In this document: positions 61,816 through 64,000 of the stretch, piece after piece
Layout of the letters: every line of letters starts with the position of its first letter
Numbering within the stretch: position 1 is the first letter of the stretch
Source: Psococerastis gibbosa
Lineage: Eukaryota; Arthropoda; Insecta; Psocodea; Psocidae
Length of the DNA: 64,000 nucleotides
Assembly (NCBI GenBank): GCA_963971405.1
Contig: OZ020488.1
Span: 1,302,001 to 1,366,000, forward strand
Direction: 5' to 3'
Notes under the pieces: generated by a model
What the model saw: only the letters and a program-made list of their open reading frames with translations
What the model was told of the DNA's origin: nothing
Database searches by the model: none
Program-made: the position numbers and the translations under genes

Positions 61816-64000
61816 AACAGTTGATGTACCTACTGTAGTATATATCCTCTACTTATATGCTCGTATTGACTTGATTCGTAATGTTAGACCGGTTGGCACA
61901 GCTACGCAACTATCTAACCGAACAAGTCTGAGAGCTTAGTTAATTAGTTAATGCTATAAAGGTCGGGTTAGGTTACTAGTAGTAGTAGTGTTCGTCGGGT
62001 TAATAACGACTTAGGCCTCATATTTGGGCCCATAGAGCGACCCCGACTTGACTGTCCTACGCCAGCCCATAGGACAGTGGACCTCCTGATCATAGTGGAT
62101 TACAAACCACTCGGGAAACATAGTGAAGTCACACGATTAGTTCGGAGGTGACCAGGACAAGTCCTACCATGTTTCCCTACCGGCACTGTGCACACGACCA
62201 AGTTATCTGCAGCTTTGAACCTGCTCTGGTTCGCTGGATTCAACTTGGTATGGCGGCCGGCTTAGGTTAGGTTAAGTTTTGGCTAAAGGTTTTGAATGCG
62301 TGGGAAGAATGCAATGCTAGGCTCGGACCAGACCTTCAAACTTATGCTCAAATGTTGTTAGTGAATGCGAAATGATGTACAGGAACATTTTTCAACTACT
62401 TTGGGTGGATGACATCTTATGTATGGCTTTAGAGGACATTTGAATTGGTACACCCGTAAGGTGTTTCCCCTCCAGTTGTCTCTTAAGATGCTCCCAGATT
62501 TTTTTTAGCTGATTTCAATAGTAAAATATGGAATAATAAATAATGTCTCGGGGTTGAGATGTGACATGGTGGTAGAATTGCCTTGGGAGGCCGGAGGGAG
62601 TCTCCACCAATGACAGAGACCGGTCTATCTGATATGTCTTCGTCGGGAGGATGCAGGAATAGAACTCCGACTGGCTGCCAACAAAAGCCTTGGCACTGAC
62701 TGTCACTAAATTACATTAAAAAAGTAATAATAAATGAAATGTAGTAAATAGAAGTACTGTCTATTCCAAAGTATGAATATAGTCTACACGTCTACGTCGT
62801 TCATGAGATAAAACACATTTTTTCATTCCTTTAATTGCTGGTCAGATAGTAAAACATGTCAACAAGTTGAATTACCAGGTTTCAAAATAGAAATGGGACA
62901 GTGAATTTGAGCACGTACTGTATCTATAACGGAACGACCACGAGCCAGGTCGTAAATAAGGCTCGGATTCGCAGAGGTTCATTAAATGGCCATAGCTGAT
63001 ACCTGTACCTGCACCTGGTGCAAACCTAAACCTAATTTGTCCCACAGCACAATATTTATCACAGCCGATACCTGGCTTGCCACAATTAATTTCCCCCTGT
63101 CCCGGCCGATGTTTATTCGTATTTCGTCCGATACCAATGAGATTTTTCGTTTACACCTCAAATGGAATTTTTAGTTATTTCCCATGCCTGTACGGACTAC
63201 ACAGCTATCTCGTCACTATTTATGGTCAAGCTAAAATTCAATTATTTAGATGAAGATATTCAAGTGACGGGTTCGCGATACGCCCGATAATTTCAATTTA
63301 AGGTCAAACCGGAGACTTTTGACCTTGAACGTTGGGCGTTGAATACATAGAAATATAATAGAACTGGAGCGGCGGGAGCCATAATATGCCTTACGAGGCA
63401 CCCTTTAACCATAAGCCAACTATCAGAAAGTACCAACGCAAAAAATATCGAAGTCTTACACACTGCAGCATAGCAAAGCGGATACCTGGACCCGGTCAAA
63501 AACTCTGTAGTTTAGTAGTTAGCTTGTGCAGGCTATTTCCCCGCCGAATTGCGTACTTATCTTGTGCAGGCTGCGCGTAGCAGCCATATTGATAACGGTC
63601 TCTAGCCACGGGATGGTTGAATATCCATTTTATAAACAAAGCCCCGCGTCGCGTACCTGTTCTGTATTTCACATTTTATTATTTCAAATAATTGCAGTTT
63701 TACCTATTGTTTCTCTTTACTGTCAAATTAAGTGTTTATATTTCAAGCCACATGCATTTAATTACAAAAGTTGGAGGTTTTTCTTCCCTGTGGGGCACGT
63801 AAAAATGTTGTAAGAGGTATGTTTTTAAATGCTTCATGCACAAATTTGAGACCTATAGTAATAGTAATTTTAGTTTGGTTTGATAGGGTAAGCATGTCTA
63901 CGCGTATACTTGTCCCTCCTATCGATTATTACTATGCCCCTGCGGTTTAAAACGTGTATTAGGAACCCCCTGCAATGTCATTTCCAGGCCAGTCACGTGA
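61816..64000. other. Non-coding stretch to window end, nothing recognised
   Basis: Several short open frames without motifs. No repeat of this window's families was found. GGTTAGGTTA near 62.27 kb is only two units long. Confidence 0.4.

Noticed and set aside
62260-62285. GGTTAGGTTA as telomere-like repeat
   Set aside because: Only about two units and no array.

Overview
The window looks like AT-rich, repeat-dense animal (metazoan) nuclear DNA. The evidence is a Kruppel-like factor (KLF) zinc-finger exon with a proper splice acceptor, two families of tRNA-derived SINEs, 3' fragments of several LINEs, hAT- and Harbinger-type MITEs, and a complete Maverick/Polinton. I cannot name the species. 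The repeat mix suggests an invertebrate, but that is inference. No bacterial-style operons, rRNA genes or CRISPR arrays were seen.

Layout. Positions 1-35,250 are almost entirely non-coding: a dispersed retroposon-like 3' end (about 200-670, repeated near 16.8 kb), two hAT-like MITEs (1,481-1,675 and 11,364-11,679), LINE relics (3.8 kb, 7.4 kb, 12.2 kb), SINEs (8.0-9.3, 17.8 and 21.9 kb), several inverted-repeat elements (4.65, 14.4, 23.3 and 30.8 kb) and tandem repeats (13.7-14.0 kb). The one clear host exon is at 35,258-35,448 on the minus strand. It encodes zinc fingers 2 and 3 and the C terminus of a KLF. The first-finger exon was not found upstream as far as the window edge.

From 38.8 to 45 kb come more SINEs, a 213-bp retroposed element with a 13-bp target duplication and a hammerhead-like core (40,779-40,991), a LINE fragment, and a modular repeat of about 1 kb present twice.

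Positions 45,406-60,002 hold a Polinton of 14,597 bp with a perfect 6-bp target duplication (CATTTC) and long terminal inverted repeats. It carries open frames for a protein-primed DNA polymerase, an integrase with a chromodomain, a packaging ATPase, an adenain-type protease, a PLA2-domain minor virion protein, minor and major capsid proteins, and several small or unknown proteins. It looks whole or nearly so (zero to one visible interruption) and young, because its ends match almost perfectly. Genes lie in divergent and convergent blocks. The leftward block holds integrase, a conserved unknown protein and the ATPase. The rightward block holds the PLA2 protein, protease, penton-like protein, a tiny protein and the major capsid protein. 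The leftward polymerase ends against the capsid block.

The most unusual structure is in the Polinton ends. Both terminal repeats carry the same 214-bp SINE with the same 14-bp SINE target duplication. The right terminus is a 253-bp tandem duplication of the element's own end. About 75 bp of upstream sequence is shared by the polymerase and a small OB-fold-like gene, and a third copy sits next to the right terminal repeat. Beyond the Polinton come a clean Harbinger-type MITE (60,231-60,616), one more SINE, and about 2 kb in which I recognise nothing.
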